Assembly (NCBI RefSeq): GCF_900114205.1
Contig: NZ_FOSH01000011.1
Location: 37,383-101,382 of the forward strand
DNA from: Methylophaga sulfidovorans
Lineage (GTDB): Bacteria > Pseudomonadota > Gammaproteobacteria > Nitrosococcales > Methylophagaceae
Length of the DNA: 64,000 nucleotides
Direction of reading: 5' to 3'
Under the pieces are notes generated by a model. The model saw only the letters and a list, made by a program, of their open reading frames with translations. It had not been told where the DNA came from and searched no databases. A program made the position numbers and the translations under genes. Below are positions 7,939 through 17,718 of the stretch, one piece after another. How positions within the stretch are numbered: position 1 is the first letter of the stretch; each line of letters starts with the position of its first letter.

Positions 7939-9264
7939 ATGGCAGAATTAATTGAGTTAAAAGTTCCTGATATTGGTGACTTTGAAGCAGTTGAAATCAT
8001 CGAAGTGCTTGTTGCCGTTGGCGATAGCATTGATGAAAACCAAGAAGTCATTACTGTTGAGTCTGATAAAGCGATGATGGAAATTCCAGCATCGCAGGCA
8101 GGCGTCATTAAAGAAATGAAAGTGGCGGTTGGTGATAAGGTAAGTGAAGGCACGGTTATCGCCATGCTTGAAGTCGCTGAAGGTGCTTCTTCTGCAAAAG
8201 AAGAGGCAAAAGCTGAAGAGAAAACAGAAAAGCCTGTAGCTACTGCACCTGCTGAAAATACACAGCCAAAACCGGAAACGAAAGTTGAAGCAAGTCCGGC
8301 AGTAAATACGCCGCCTGCAGAAGCTATTCCATATGCACCTGACAACAAATCAGGTATTCGCCGTGCACATGCATCACCTTCTGTACGTCGTTTTGCACGT
8401 GATTTGGGTGTTGTCTTAACATCGGTAAGTGGTACAGGCCCTAAAGGTCGTGTCACTAAAGAAGATGTTCAAAGTTATGTGAAACAGGTTATGACTGCAC
8501 CAGCTGCAGCACCTGCACAAAGCGGTAGTGCTATTCCATCTGTGCCTGTTGTCAATTTTGAACAATTCGGTGATGTCGAGACACAAGAAATGTCTCGTAT
8601 TAAGAAAATATCTGGTAAACATCTTCATGCATGTTGGTTAAATATTCCACATGTGACCCAGTTTGATGAAGCTGATATCACAGAATTAGATGCCTTCCGT
8701 AAGGAAAATAAAGATATGGCTGCGAAGAAAGGCGTTAATTTAACGCCTTTAGTCTTCATTATGAAAGCGGTTGTAGCTTGCTTGAAACAATTCCCAGAAT
8801 TTAATGCATCACTGAGTGAAGACAAAGAAAGTCTGATTCTGAAAAATTACTATAACCTGGGTGTGGCAGTTGATACGCCAAATGGACTTATGGTGCCAGT
8901 TATCAAGGATGTCGATAAAAAAGGTTTCCTTGAACTAGCTGGTGAACTCGGTGATATCAGTGCCCGTGCCCGTGAAGGTTCATTAACTGCCAAAGATTTA
9001 CAAGGTGGCACGTTCTCGATTTCAAGTCTTGGTGGTATCGGTGGACAATTCTTTACACCGATTGTCAATGCACCTGAAGTCGCCATCTTAGGTGTTAGTC
9101 GTCATCAAATGAAACCAGTGTGGAATGGAAAAGAATTTGTTCCAAGACTGATGCTGCCATTGTCAGTGTCATATGACCATCGTGTGATTGACGGTGCCGC
9201 CGGTGCTCGCTTTACTGTGATGCTCAGCCAAATGTTGTCTGATATTCGTAAGGTGCTGCTATGA
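7939..9264 (+). CDS. aceF: Pyruvate dehydrogenase E2, dihydrolipoyllysine acetyltransferase (AceF)
   Basis: Core acetyltransferase of the PDH complex, 441 aa. One N-terminal lipoyl domain (residues 1-78; lipoyl Lys44 in ESDKAMMEIP) is followed by an Ala/Pro/Glu-rich linker. A peripheral subunit-binding domain lies around 137-180 (HASPSVRRFARDLGV, then GPKGRVTKEDV). The catalytic domain ends with SYDHRVIDGAAGARF, holding the HxxxDG active-site motif. E. coli AceF has three lipoyl domains, so this is the short single-domain form. A second lipoyl domain is carried by the neighbouring Lpd. Confidence 0.97.
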   Translation: MAELIELKVPDIGDFEAVEIIEVLVAVGDSIDENQEVITVESDKAMMEIPASQAGVIKEMKVAVGDKVSEGTVIAMLEVAEGASSAKEEAKAEEKTEKPVATAPAENTQPKPETKVEASPAVNTPPAEAIPYAPDNKSGIRRAHASPSVRRFARDLGVVLTSVSGTGPKGRVTKEDVQSYVKQVMTAPAAAPAQSGSAIPSVPVVNFEQFGDVETQEMSRIKKISGKHLHACWLNIPHVTQFDEADITELDAFRKENKDMAAKKGVNLTPLVFIMKAVVACLKQFPEFNASLSEDKESLILKNYYNLGVAVDTPNGLMVPVIKDVDKKGFLELAGELGDISARAREGSLTAKDLQGGTFSISSLGGIGGQFFTPIVNAPEVAILGVSRHQMKPVWNGKEFVPRLMLPLSVSYDHRVIDGAAGARFTVMLSQMLSDIRKVLL

Positions 9265-11024
9265 GTGAAATAGAAGTAAAAGTCCCGGATATTGGCGATT
9301 TTGATTCCGTTGAAATCATAGAAGTACTGGTCAGTGAGGGTGATATCATTGATGAAAATCAAGATATTATTACCTTAGAGTCTGACAAAGCGGCTATGGA
9401 AATTCCGAGCACAGCTAAAGGTAAAATTGTCAGTTTGAAAGTTGCTGTTGGCGATAAAGTCGCAGAGGGTGATGTCATTCTAACGCTTGAAGTTGAACAG
9501 GCAGACGCTGAAGACACATCAGCACCTGAATCAACGGAAACGAAAGCCTCAGCAGCAAAGAAAGCAGCACCGACACCAGCTGCTGTACCGCAAGGTGATG
9601 CTGATTTACACGCGGAGGTATTGGTGCTGGGTTCTGGGCCTGGTGGTTATACTGCTGCATTCAGAGCCGCTGACCTTGGTAAGCAGGTCGTCATGGTTGA
9701 GCGCCACGAGCGTATTGGTGGTGTTTGCCTCAATGTCGGTTGTATTCCTTCTAAAGCCTTGTTACACACAGCACAGATCATTAATGAAGCTGAAGAAATG
9801 TCACATCACGGGGTTAAATTTAATAAACCTCAAATTGATATTCGCGAATTAGAATCATGGAAAAGCAGTGTTGTTAATCAGCTGACAGGCGGATTAAAAG
9901 CATTAGCGAAAACACGTAAGGTCACGATAGTTCAGGGCGAGGGTAGCTTTACCAGTCCAAATACCCTGAAAGTAGAAGGGCCTGACGGCGAGAAAACAAT
10001 TTCGTTTGATAATTGTATTATTGCTGCGGGTTCACGTGTGACGAAAATTCCAGTGTTCCCAAATGATGATCCAAGAATGATGGATTCCACTGATGCACTG
10101 GAACTGGAAGATGTACCAGAAAAATTATTGGTCATCGGCGGCGGCATCATCGGACTTGAAATGGCGACTGTTTATGATGCCTTAGGCTCAAAGATTACCG
10201 TTGTTGAATTACAAGATAGTCTGATTCCTGGTGCTGATAAAGATATCGTTAAACCATTATTCAAACGTGTGCAGGAAAAATACGACAATATTTACCTGAA
10301 TACTAAAGTCAGTAATATCGAGCCGAAAGATGATGGTTTATTAGTGACCTTTGAGGGTAAAGACGCTCCCGAACAAACCATGTTTGACAAGATACTGGTT
10401 GCTGTTGGACGCTCACCAAACGGTAAGCTGATTAACGCTGAAGCAGCAGGTGTCATGGTGACTGATCATGGCTTTATTGAAACTGATGGTCAGATGCGCA
10501 CTAATGTGCCTCACATCTTTGCTATCGGTGACATTGTAGGTCAGCCTATGCTTGCTCATAAAGCAACACACGAAGGTAAAGTCGCTGCTGAAGTTATTGC
10601 CGGTCAGAAATCCGTATTTGAACCGATGACTATTCCTTCTGTTGCCTATACCGATCCTGAAGTGGCATGGATGGGAATGAATGAAGATGAAGCGAAAAAG
10701 CAAGGTATCGATTACGTCAAAGGTGCTTTCCCTTGGGCTGCAAGCGGTAGAAGCTTGAGCTTAGGCAGAGATGAAGGTCTGACAAAAGCCTTGTTTGAAA
10801 AAGAAACGGGTCGATTGATCGGTGCAGGTATTGTTGGTCCTAACGCTGGTGAATTAATTGCAGAAGCGGTTTTAGCTTTAGAGATGGGTGCAGATGCAGA
10901 GGATATTGGTCTGACAATTCATCCACATCCAACCTTATCTGAAACACTTGGCTTTGCTGCTGAAATGGCGGAAGGATCGATTACAGATCTGATGCCTCCA
11001 CGCAAGACATTGCACTCTAAGTAA
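9261..11024 (+). CDS. lpdA: Dihydrolipoyl dehydrogenase with N-terminal lipoyl domain (E3)
   Basis: FAD enzyme (587 aa) that reoxidises dihydrolipoyl groups with NAD+. Unlike E. coli Lpd, it begins with a lipoyl domain (residues 1-78; Lys43 in ESDKAAMEIP) and an Ala/Pro linker to about 115. The disulfide reductase core follows: FAD-binding GSGPGGYTAAFRA, redox pair Cys156/Cys161 in GGVCLNVGCIPSK, NAD-binding GGGIIGLEMATVY, and the active-site His in IHPHPTLSE. Its ATG overlaps the aceF stop by 4 nt. A strong terminator follows. Confidence 0.97.
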   Translation: MSEIEVKVPDIGDFDSVEIIEVLVSEGDIIDENQDIITLESDKAAMEIPSTAKGKIVSLKVAVGDKVAEGDVILTLEVEQADAEDTSAPESTETKASAAKKAAPTPAAVPQGDADLHAEVLVLGSGPGGYTAAFRAADLGKQVVMVERHERIGGVCLNVGCIPSKALLHTAQIINEAEEMSHHGVKFNKPQIDIRELESWKSSVVNQLTGGLKALAKTRKVTIVQGEGSFTSPNTLKVEGPDGEKTISFDNCIIAAGSRVTKIPVFPNDDPRMMDSTDALELEDVPEKLLVIGGGIIGLEMATVYDALGSKITVVELQDSLIPGADKDIVKPLFKRVQEKYDNIYLNTKVSNIEPKDDGLLVTFEGKDAPEQTMFDKILVAVGRSPNGKLINAEAAGVMVTDHGFIETDGQMRTNVPHIFAIGDIVGQPMLAHKATHEGKVAAEVIAGQKSVFEPMTIPSVAYTDPEVAWMGMNEDEAKKQGIDYVKGAFPWAASGRSLSLGRDEGLTKALFEKETGRLIGAGIVGPNAGELIAEAVLALEMGADAEDIGLTIHPHPTLSETLGFAAEMAEGSITDLMPPRKTLHSK

Positions 11025-11059
11025 GCATGTGTAAACTGGCCATAGCCAGTAATTAAGGG

Positions 11060-11097
11060 GGGTATATCTGTGTCTACACAGATATACCCGTTTTTTT
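11060..11097 (+). terminator. Rho-independent terminator of the PDH operon
   Basis: A perfect 13-bp stem (GGGTATATCTGTG at 11060-11072 with its complement at 11077-11089), a TCTA loop, and a run of seven T at 11091-11097. It ends the aceE-aceF-lpd transcript and lies just upstream of dam. Confidence 0.93.
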
Positions 11098-11120
11098 GTC
11101 TATTATTTTTATTTGAGTTA

Positions 11121-11921
11121 ATGACAAGCAAGGGCCATTTTGATGCCACGTTGAAACCACCACTCAAATGGGCGGGCGGTAAGCGTTGGTTATTACCCGT
11201 TCTTAAACGCTACTGGAATAAACACCAGCAATCCAGACTGGTGGAACCATTTTGTGGCGGGCTTTCTGTCGCGCTTGGTCTGGCACCTGAACGAGCATTA
11301 CTTAATGATGTAAATCCGGCATTAATTAATTTTTACCAGCACTTAAGCGAGGGCTTAGAGGTTGATATAGCGTTCATTAATGACGAATCAGCCTACTATC
11401 ATTGTCGTGATGAATTTAATCAACTCAACGCCAATCAATCTGATGCTCCGCGCGCAGCTCAACTATTCTATTATTTAAATCGTACGGGCTATAACGGCTT
11501 ATGCCGTTTTAATAGTCGAGGTGGTTACAATGTGCCTTTCGGTCGTTATAAAACCATTAACTATTTAGAGAGTTTTATCCACTATCAGCCGATTTTGTCC
11601 CGCTGGCAATTCAGTTGCCAGGATTTCGAAACAATACCACTTGAACCGATGGATTTTGTCTATGCCGATCCGCCATATGACACGCCTTTTCATCAATATT
11701 CACAAAAAGGTTTTAAGTGGGAAGATCAGGAGCGGCTTGCATACTGGCTAAGTCAGCATAATGGCCCCGTTTTATTATCAAACCAAGCGACAGACAGAAT
11801 TATTAAGTTATACAAACAACTTGGATTCAGACTTCGATATCTTGATGCGCCACGGTTAATCAGTTGCAAAGGAAATGGTCGTAAAGCCGTTAAAGAAGTG
11901 CTTGCAATCCGTGGTTTTTGA
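11121..11921 (+). CDS. dam: DNA adenine methylase (Dam)
   Basis: S-adenosylmethionine-dependent N6-adenine methyltransferase expected to act at GATC, with roles in mismatch repair and replication timing. 266 aa from the chosen ATG. Motif I is seen as PPLKWAGGKRWLLP near the N-terminus, then VEPFCGGLSVALGL, and catalytic motif IV as YADPPYDTPF. The open frame can be extended upstream to a GTG at 11070, but that codon lies inside the PDH terminator hairpin, and the family starts just before the PPLKWAGGK block. The ATG at 11121 is therefore used. Confidence 0.95.
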   Translation: MTSKGHFDATLKPPLKWAGGKRWLLPVLKRYWNKHQQSRLVEPFCGGLSVALGLAPERALLNDVNPALINFYQHLSEGLEVDIAFINDESAYYHCRDEFNQLNANQSDAPRAAQLFYYLNRTGYNGLCRFNSRGGYNVPFGRYKTINYLESFIHYQPILSRWQFSCQDFETIPLEPMDFVYADPPYDTPFHQYSQKGFKWEDQERLAYWLSQHNGPVLLSNQATDRIIKLYKQLGFRLRYLDAPRLISCKGNGRKAVKEVLAIRGF

Positions 11922-12030
11922 TACAATACGTGTTCTTTTTTATTCAAGTTAATTTCTATTTTGCCGATGTTATTACTATGGCGATTTAGGGATTGAATCA
12001 GCTAATTTTTTACAGGAATAAATATCACCC

Positions 12031-13248
12031 ATGTCTAAGATCAACAAAGTCGTACTAGCCTATTCAGGTGGACTGGATACTTCCGTTATTTTGAAGTGGT
12101 TACAAGATAAATATGAGTGTGAAGTGGTTACTTTCACAGCTGACCTTGGGCAGGGTGAAGAAGTTGAACCAGCCAGAGCAAAGGCGAAATCGCTTGGAAT
12201 CAAAGAAATTTATATTGAAGATTTACGTGAAGAGTTCGCACGTGATTATGTATTCCCTATGTTTCGTGCTAACGCCATCTATGAAGGCGAATACTTATTA
12301 GGTACTTCAATCGCTCGACCATTGATTGCAAAACGTTTGGTTGAAATTGCTAATGAAACTGGTGCTGAAGCTGTTTCTCATGGTGCTACAGGTAAAGGCA
12401 ATGACCAAGTCCGTTTTGAACTTGGTGCCTATGCGCTGAACCCAAATATTAAAGTGATTGCCCCTTGGCGTGAATGGGACTTATTGTCACGTCAAAAGTT
12501 ACTTGATTACGCTGAACAGCATGGTATTCCAGTTGAAATGAAACAAGGTAAAAAGTCACCTTATTCAATGGATGCCAACTTGTTACATATCTCTTATGAA
12601 GGCGGTATTTTAGAAGATCCATGGGCTGAGCCTGAAGACTCTATGTGGCGTTGGTCTGTTTCTCCAGAAAATGCACCAGATAAACCAACTTATCTTGAAT
12701 TAAGCTACGAAAAAGGCGATATCACTGCAATTAATGGTGAAGCGATGTCACCTGCGACAGTGATGACGTATTTGAACAAAGTTGCGGGAGAAAACGGTAT
12801 CGGTCGTCTGGATATTGTCGAAAACCGTTATGTCGGCATGAAGTCACGTGGTTGTTATGAAACACCTGCCGGTACAGTGATGTTGAAAGCACACCGTGCT
12901 ATTGAATCATTAACATTGGATCGTGAAGTTGCACACCTTAAAGATGAGTTGATGCCTCGTTATGCCAAAATGATTTATAACGGCTACTGGTGGGCACCAG
13001 AACGTGTGATGCTTCAGAAAATGATTGATGAATCACAACAAACGGTTAACGGTAAAGTACGTATCAAATTATATAAGGGTAACGTTTCTGTTGTTGGGCG
13101 TGCATCTGAGACTGATAGTCTTTTTGATGAGTCAATTGCGACTTTTGAAGATGACGCAGGTGCATACAATCAAAAAGATGCGGAAGGCTTCATTAAACTG
13201 AATGCGTTGCGTCTGAAAATTGCAGGAAAGGCGAAGCGTAAGGTTTAA
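12031..13248 (+). CDS. argG: Argininosuccinate synthase
   Basis: ATP-dependent ligase (405 aa) joining citrulline and aspartate in arginine synthesis. The P-loop-like [15 protein letters not shown] is at the N-terminus, with [10 protein letters not shown] and [13 protein letters not shown] typical of the short (non-E. coli) bacterial class. An ACAGGAATAA ribosome site precedes the ATG. It is followed after 25 bp by a diguanylate cyclase gene on the same strand, possibly cotranscribed. Confidence 0.97.
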   Translation: MSKINKVVLAYSGGLDTSVILKWLQDKYECEVVTFTADLGQGEEVEPARAKAKSLGIKEIYIEDLREEFARDYVFPMFRANAIYEGEYLLGTSIARPLIAKRLVEIANETGAEAVSHGATGKGNDQVRFELGAYALNPNIKVIAPWREWDLLSRQKLLDYAEQHGIPVEMKQGKKSPYSMDANLLHISYEGGILEDPWAEPEDSMWRWSVSPENAPDKPTYLELSYEKGDITAINGEAMSPATVMTYLNKVAGENGIGRLDIVENRYVGMKSRGCYETPAGTVMLKAHRAIESLTLDREVAHLKDELMPRYAKMIYNGYWWAPERVMLQKMIDESQQTVNGKVRIKLYKGNVSVVGRASETDSLFDESIATFEDDAGAYNQKDAEGFIKLNALRLKIAGKAKRKV

Positions 13249-13273
13249 GAAACCATACGCAGGCTTGTTTAAC

Positions 13274-14311
13274 ATGGATTACAACGAATTATCTGATAAA
13301 GCCGCAGAATATATGCGGCTTGCATTGCCTCTGATGCGGAAACATGGTGTGCCAATGACACCAGATAATTATACGGTGTGGTATGAGCATGTATCTGGTG
13401 CAAACCAAGAGCTTTCAGTTACTATTCAGGAGATGGTGGCTGAAACACCTCTGTTAAGCCAAAGCCAATGTAAGACCCTGTTCAAGCGATTCTTCAATAT
13501 AGAAAAAGAGCGAGAAGAGGTATATCAAATGCGCCGTGAACTGGCGCGTTTGCTGAAAGAAGTCATTAATTTTATCTATAGCAGTGTCATGCATACGGAT
13601 AAAACAAATCAGCGTTTAAACGATCTGATGAGTCGGATTAATCGCGATATGACAGCAGCAGAGATCCATCAGATAGTTGATGATATTCTCGCTGAAACAC
13701 GACAAGCGATGAACAGTGGCGAACTGTTGACTGAGCGCTTAAATACTGCGATGACCGAGGTAGAAAAGCTCAAAAAAGAGTTTGATGTTTCCAAACAAGA
13801 AGCAAAAACAGATACATTAACAGGCTTAGCTAACCGTAAAGCTTTTGACGATGTAGTTAGCAAAGTCACACATGATGCGGATAACTCCGGACTGGATGTC
13901 TGTATTATCTTTGCCGATCTTGATTTGTTTAAAAATATCAATGATAAACACGGACATCTGGTTGGTGATCAGGTATTACGTGTGGTGGCGAATGCATTAA
14001 AAGACAGCGTTAAAGGACGTGATCTGGTTGCGAGATATGGTGGTGAGGAATTCGCCATCATCTTATTGAACACAAGCCTTCAGAATGCAAAAAATGTCGC
14101 TGAAAATATTCGTCAGGAAATTGCTTCTAAGCGGATACAGCGTAAAGATACCAGAGAGTCACTTGGTGTCATCACCATGTCATTTGGTGTGGCACGTTAT
14201 GTGAGTTCTGAAGGCAGTGAGAGCTTTATGCAGCGGGCTGACAGAGCTTTGTATATGTCCAAGAGGAAAGGGCGCAACTGTGTGTCAGAAGCGCCACCAC
14301 CAATCATCTAG
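13274..14311 (+). CDS. Diguanylate cyclase (GGDEF) with N-terminal helical sensor domain
   Basis: Makes the second messenger c-di-GMP. 345 aa from the ATG at 13274; an upstream in-frame TTG at 13220 overlaps argG and is less likely. Residues 1-165 are helical and probably cytosolic (no membrane segment), with coiled-coil character near 150-180. The GGDEF domain covers about 180-340: DTLTGLANRKAF, FADLDLFKNINDKHGH and active site RYGGEEFAII. The usual inhibitory RxxD upstream of the active site reads KGRD here, so product feedback may be weak. The 3' end overlaps the convergent nitroreductase by 8 nt. Confidence 0.93.
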   Translation: MDYNELSDKAAEYMRLALPLMRKHGVPMTPDNYTVWYEHVSGANQELSVTIQEMVAETPLLSQSQCKTLFKRFFNIEKEREEVYQMRRELARLLKEVINFIYSSVMHTDKTNQRLNDLMSRINRDMTAAEIHQIVDDILAETRQAMNSGELLTERLNTAMTEVEKLKKEFDVSKQEAKTDTLTGLANRKAFDDVVSKVTHDADNSGLDVCIIFADLDLFKNINDKHGHLVGDQVLRVVANALKDSVKGRDLVARYGGEEFAIILLNTSLQNAKNVAENIRQEIASKRIQRKDTRESLGVITMSFGVARYVSSEGSESFMQRADRALYMSKRKGRNCVSEAPPPII

Positions 14312-14921
14312 TTTCGTCTGGGAATCTGTCAGTAAACAGTACTTCGTCTAGCTCTAACTGTCCCGAACGTGGGCGTGCTTCCTGTAATTTCTTACCAACA
14401 GTAATCATCATTACAATAACATGATCATGGGGTAAGTTAATGATTCTCGCGACTTTATCAAAGTCAAAACCGTCCATTGGACATGAATCATATCCCATAC
14501 CTTTCGCCATCAGCATGATGGTACTAGCAACAATCCCAACAGAACGAAAACATTCGTCACGTTGACCCTGGTGATGATTGGTGTAGTAGCCTTCGATCGC
14601 TGGCAACATGAAATCTTGTACTTCTTTGGGGGCATGGCGCCAGTAGCGTTGTGGATCTTTCTCCCAGGCATTTAAATCGGCACACAACACTAATAACATA
14701 GATGCATCAGTGACTTGAGCCTGACCATAACTGGCTTCACGGATTTCTTCACGAAGTTCTTTATCTTCAACATTAATAAAACGCCAGTGCTGAAGATTAA
14801 ATGCTGTTGGAGATAAGATTGCATGCTCCATTAATGTCCTGACTTCTTCTTTTGTCATTGTGTGTTCAGGGTCATAATGCTTAACAGAACGACGGCTAAG
14901 AATCGCTTCTTTAATATCCAT
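14304..14921 (-). CDS. Nitroreductase family FMN oxidoreductase
   Basis: Likely cytosolic FMN enzyme using NAD(P)H to reduce nitro compounds, quinones or related electrophiles; 205 aa, normal for the family. The N-terminal FMN contact SRRSVKHYDP and the core block ILSPTAFNLQHWRF are characteristic. SVGIVASTIMLMAKGMGYDSCP matches the interior helix and Gly-rich turn in part. It is the last gene of an apparent minus-strand unit starting at purB. Substrate unknown. Confidence 0.9.
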   Translation of the reverse strand: MDIKEAILSRRSVKHYDPEHTMTKEEVRTLMEHAILSPTAFNLQHWRFINVEDKELREEIREASYGQAQVTDASMLLVLCADLNAWEKDPQRYWRHAPKEVQDFMLPAIEGYYTNHHQGQRDECFRSVGIVASTIMLMAKGMGYDSCPMDGFDFDKVARIINLPHDHVIVMMITVGKKLQEARPRSGQLELDEVLFTDRFPDETR

Positions 14922-14935
14922 AAATACTCTTGTGA

Positions 14936-15730
14936 TTAATTTGAAGATGTTTCAACTTTCAGATAGATAATTTGTTGTTGCCCTTGATGTGTTTGATACT
15001 GTTTCAGACCTTCTTTTTGTCTCTGCTGATCTTCTGAAACATAGGCGATTTCTATCCATTGGCCTAATTTGCCATGTACTGTACTGATAAGATTGCTGCT
15101 ATTAATTTGTCCATCATGGCTTCGGTCTGAGAAAGAGGGGTGTATTTCTACTCTGACATTATCATCTGCCAGTAGAAAAGGGATAGCCATAAATCCTCTT
15201 GAAGTCGATATATATTGGGTATTCGAGGCAAAACCGATATTGCCATTAGGATTAACAAAGTATAAATAGTCTTTTTCTGGTTTGGCATTACCGATATTGA
15301 TAGCAATGGGCTGTCCGGCAATACCCTGAGCACTATAACGATTATCTTTATCGTCTTTTCCTTTTGTTGACCATTGTTTTATCGACACTGAAGCATTAGG
15401 TTGTTCCGTGGATAACTGGATATTGGCTTGATGGCCAGACTGATTATTGAGTTGTTCTGACGTTTGCCAGACAGTAACTACAACGGATTTCAATGGCATA
15501 TCCAGTTTTTTAATCAGCTGCTCTACATTCGCTACAGTAGCCCGATCTGATTTTAAAATAAGCATATTGTCGTACGCTTTTATGGTGGCTGATTCGGGTA
15601 AAAACGGACGGACTTGATCAACAACCTCACTAGCCAGGCGATGCTTTAGAGTGATGGTATGAATATCGGAATCTGCAAATACGTTCGAGCAGAACATCAG
15701 TATTGCAATGGTCAAAATGAGTTTTTTCAT
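14936..15730 (-). CDS. Exported protein with secretin N-domain-like fold
   Basis: 264 aa with a clear signal peptide (MKKLILTIAILMFCSNVFA). Residues about 24-95 resemble the N-terminal domain of type II/IV secretins (TITLKHRLASEVVDQVRPFL, then LILKSDRATVANVEQLIKKLD). No C-terminal secretin pore domain is present. It is therefore a stand-alone periplasmic protein of unknown role. It overlaps the upstream DUF7931-like gene by 4 nt, so the two are likely coupled. Confidence 0.75.
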   Translation of the reverse strand: MKKLILTIAILMFCSNVFADSDIHTITLKHRLASEVVDQVRPFLPESATIKAYDNMLILKSDRATVANVEQLIKKLDMPLKSVVVTVWQTSEQLNNQSGHQANIQLSTEQPNASVSIKQWSTKGKDDKDNRYSAQGIAGQPIAINIGNAKPEKDYLYFVNPNGNIGFASNTQYISTSRGFMAIPFLLADDNVRVEIHPSFSDRSHDGQINSSNLISTVHGKLGQWIEIAYVSEDQQRQKEGLKQYQTHQGQQQIIYLKVETSSN

Positions 15731-16227
15731 AATTGCAAGCGCCTCGTATTCAAATCAAATTGGCTTCTTGACCACATGTCCTCAAAGTCCTTTTTTCTAT
15801 TACGGACCTGACGTGCAGCATCAAAGTCGACTATACCCTCGTAGCGGACAGAATTGGGACAATATAAAAATGCTTTATTATCTATCAACAGATACATATA
15901 GCGTGATTTCTGATCTTGCTTGTCTGCAATATGAATCTGAATTTTACTGGAGAGCCGCTGTGCTAAAGGTATAAGTAAATGCCTTTGGGCTGTCGTTTGC
16001 TGTGTACCGTGTACTAAAAAGCGAATACCACAGCGCTGGCTCTGATTAATAAATGCAATTAATTTATCAATGACAATTTGATTATTGAATAAAACACTAT
16101 CTAACTCAGGACCAAAAAAACAGATTTCCTGTCTGGCGGACTCAATGAGTTCAATAGAGTATTGGCTTGCATATTCCCGACTGTCGAACGGTATAGTTTG
16201 ATCGTCAGTCGGGATACTCTCACTCAT
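15727..16227 (-). CDS. Uncharacterised protein, DUF7931-like (phospholipase D-fold-like)
   Basis: 166-aa cytosolic protein with no signal or membrane segment. The block SIELIESARQEICFFGPEL and later IRFLVHGTQQTTAQRH suggest the half-fold of the phospholipase D superfamily, but no HKD catalytic motif is present. It starts 2 bp after purB and overlaps the secretin-domain gene. The pair is probably cotranscribed with purB. Function unknown; the DUF assignment is from memory of the family pattern. Confidence 0.65.
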   Translation of the reverse strand: MSESIPTDDQTIPFDSREYASQYSIELIESARQEICFFGPELDSVLFNNQIVIDKLIAFINQSQRCGIRFLVHGTQQTTAQRHLLIPLAQRLSSKIQIHIADKQDQKSRYMYLLIDNKAFLYCPNSVRYEGIVDFDAARQVRNRKKDFEDMWSRSQFDLNTRRLQL

Positions 16228-16229
16228 AC

Positions 16230-17639
<1,410 letters not shown>

Positions 17640-17718
17640 TTATAGCAGAGTTCGCTCGTACTAAACGCTTTCAGGTAAAATGTCACCGTTTCATTCTCAA
17701 ACTTTGGGGTACACATAC

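Noticed and set aside
7854..8456. 200-codon minus-strand frame opposite aceE/aceF
   Set aside because: Low-complexity Ala/Ser/Thr shadow of the lipoyl linker on the other strand.
11070..11120. Upstream extension of dam
   Set aside because: The candidate GTG is inside the PDH operon terminator and the added residues lack family similarity.
15069..15974. Plus-strand frames opposite the secretin-domain and DUF7931-like genes
   Set aside because: No ribosome site or domain; the minus-strand genes have signal peptide and coupled junctions.
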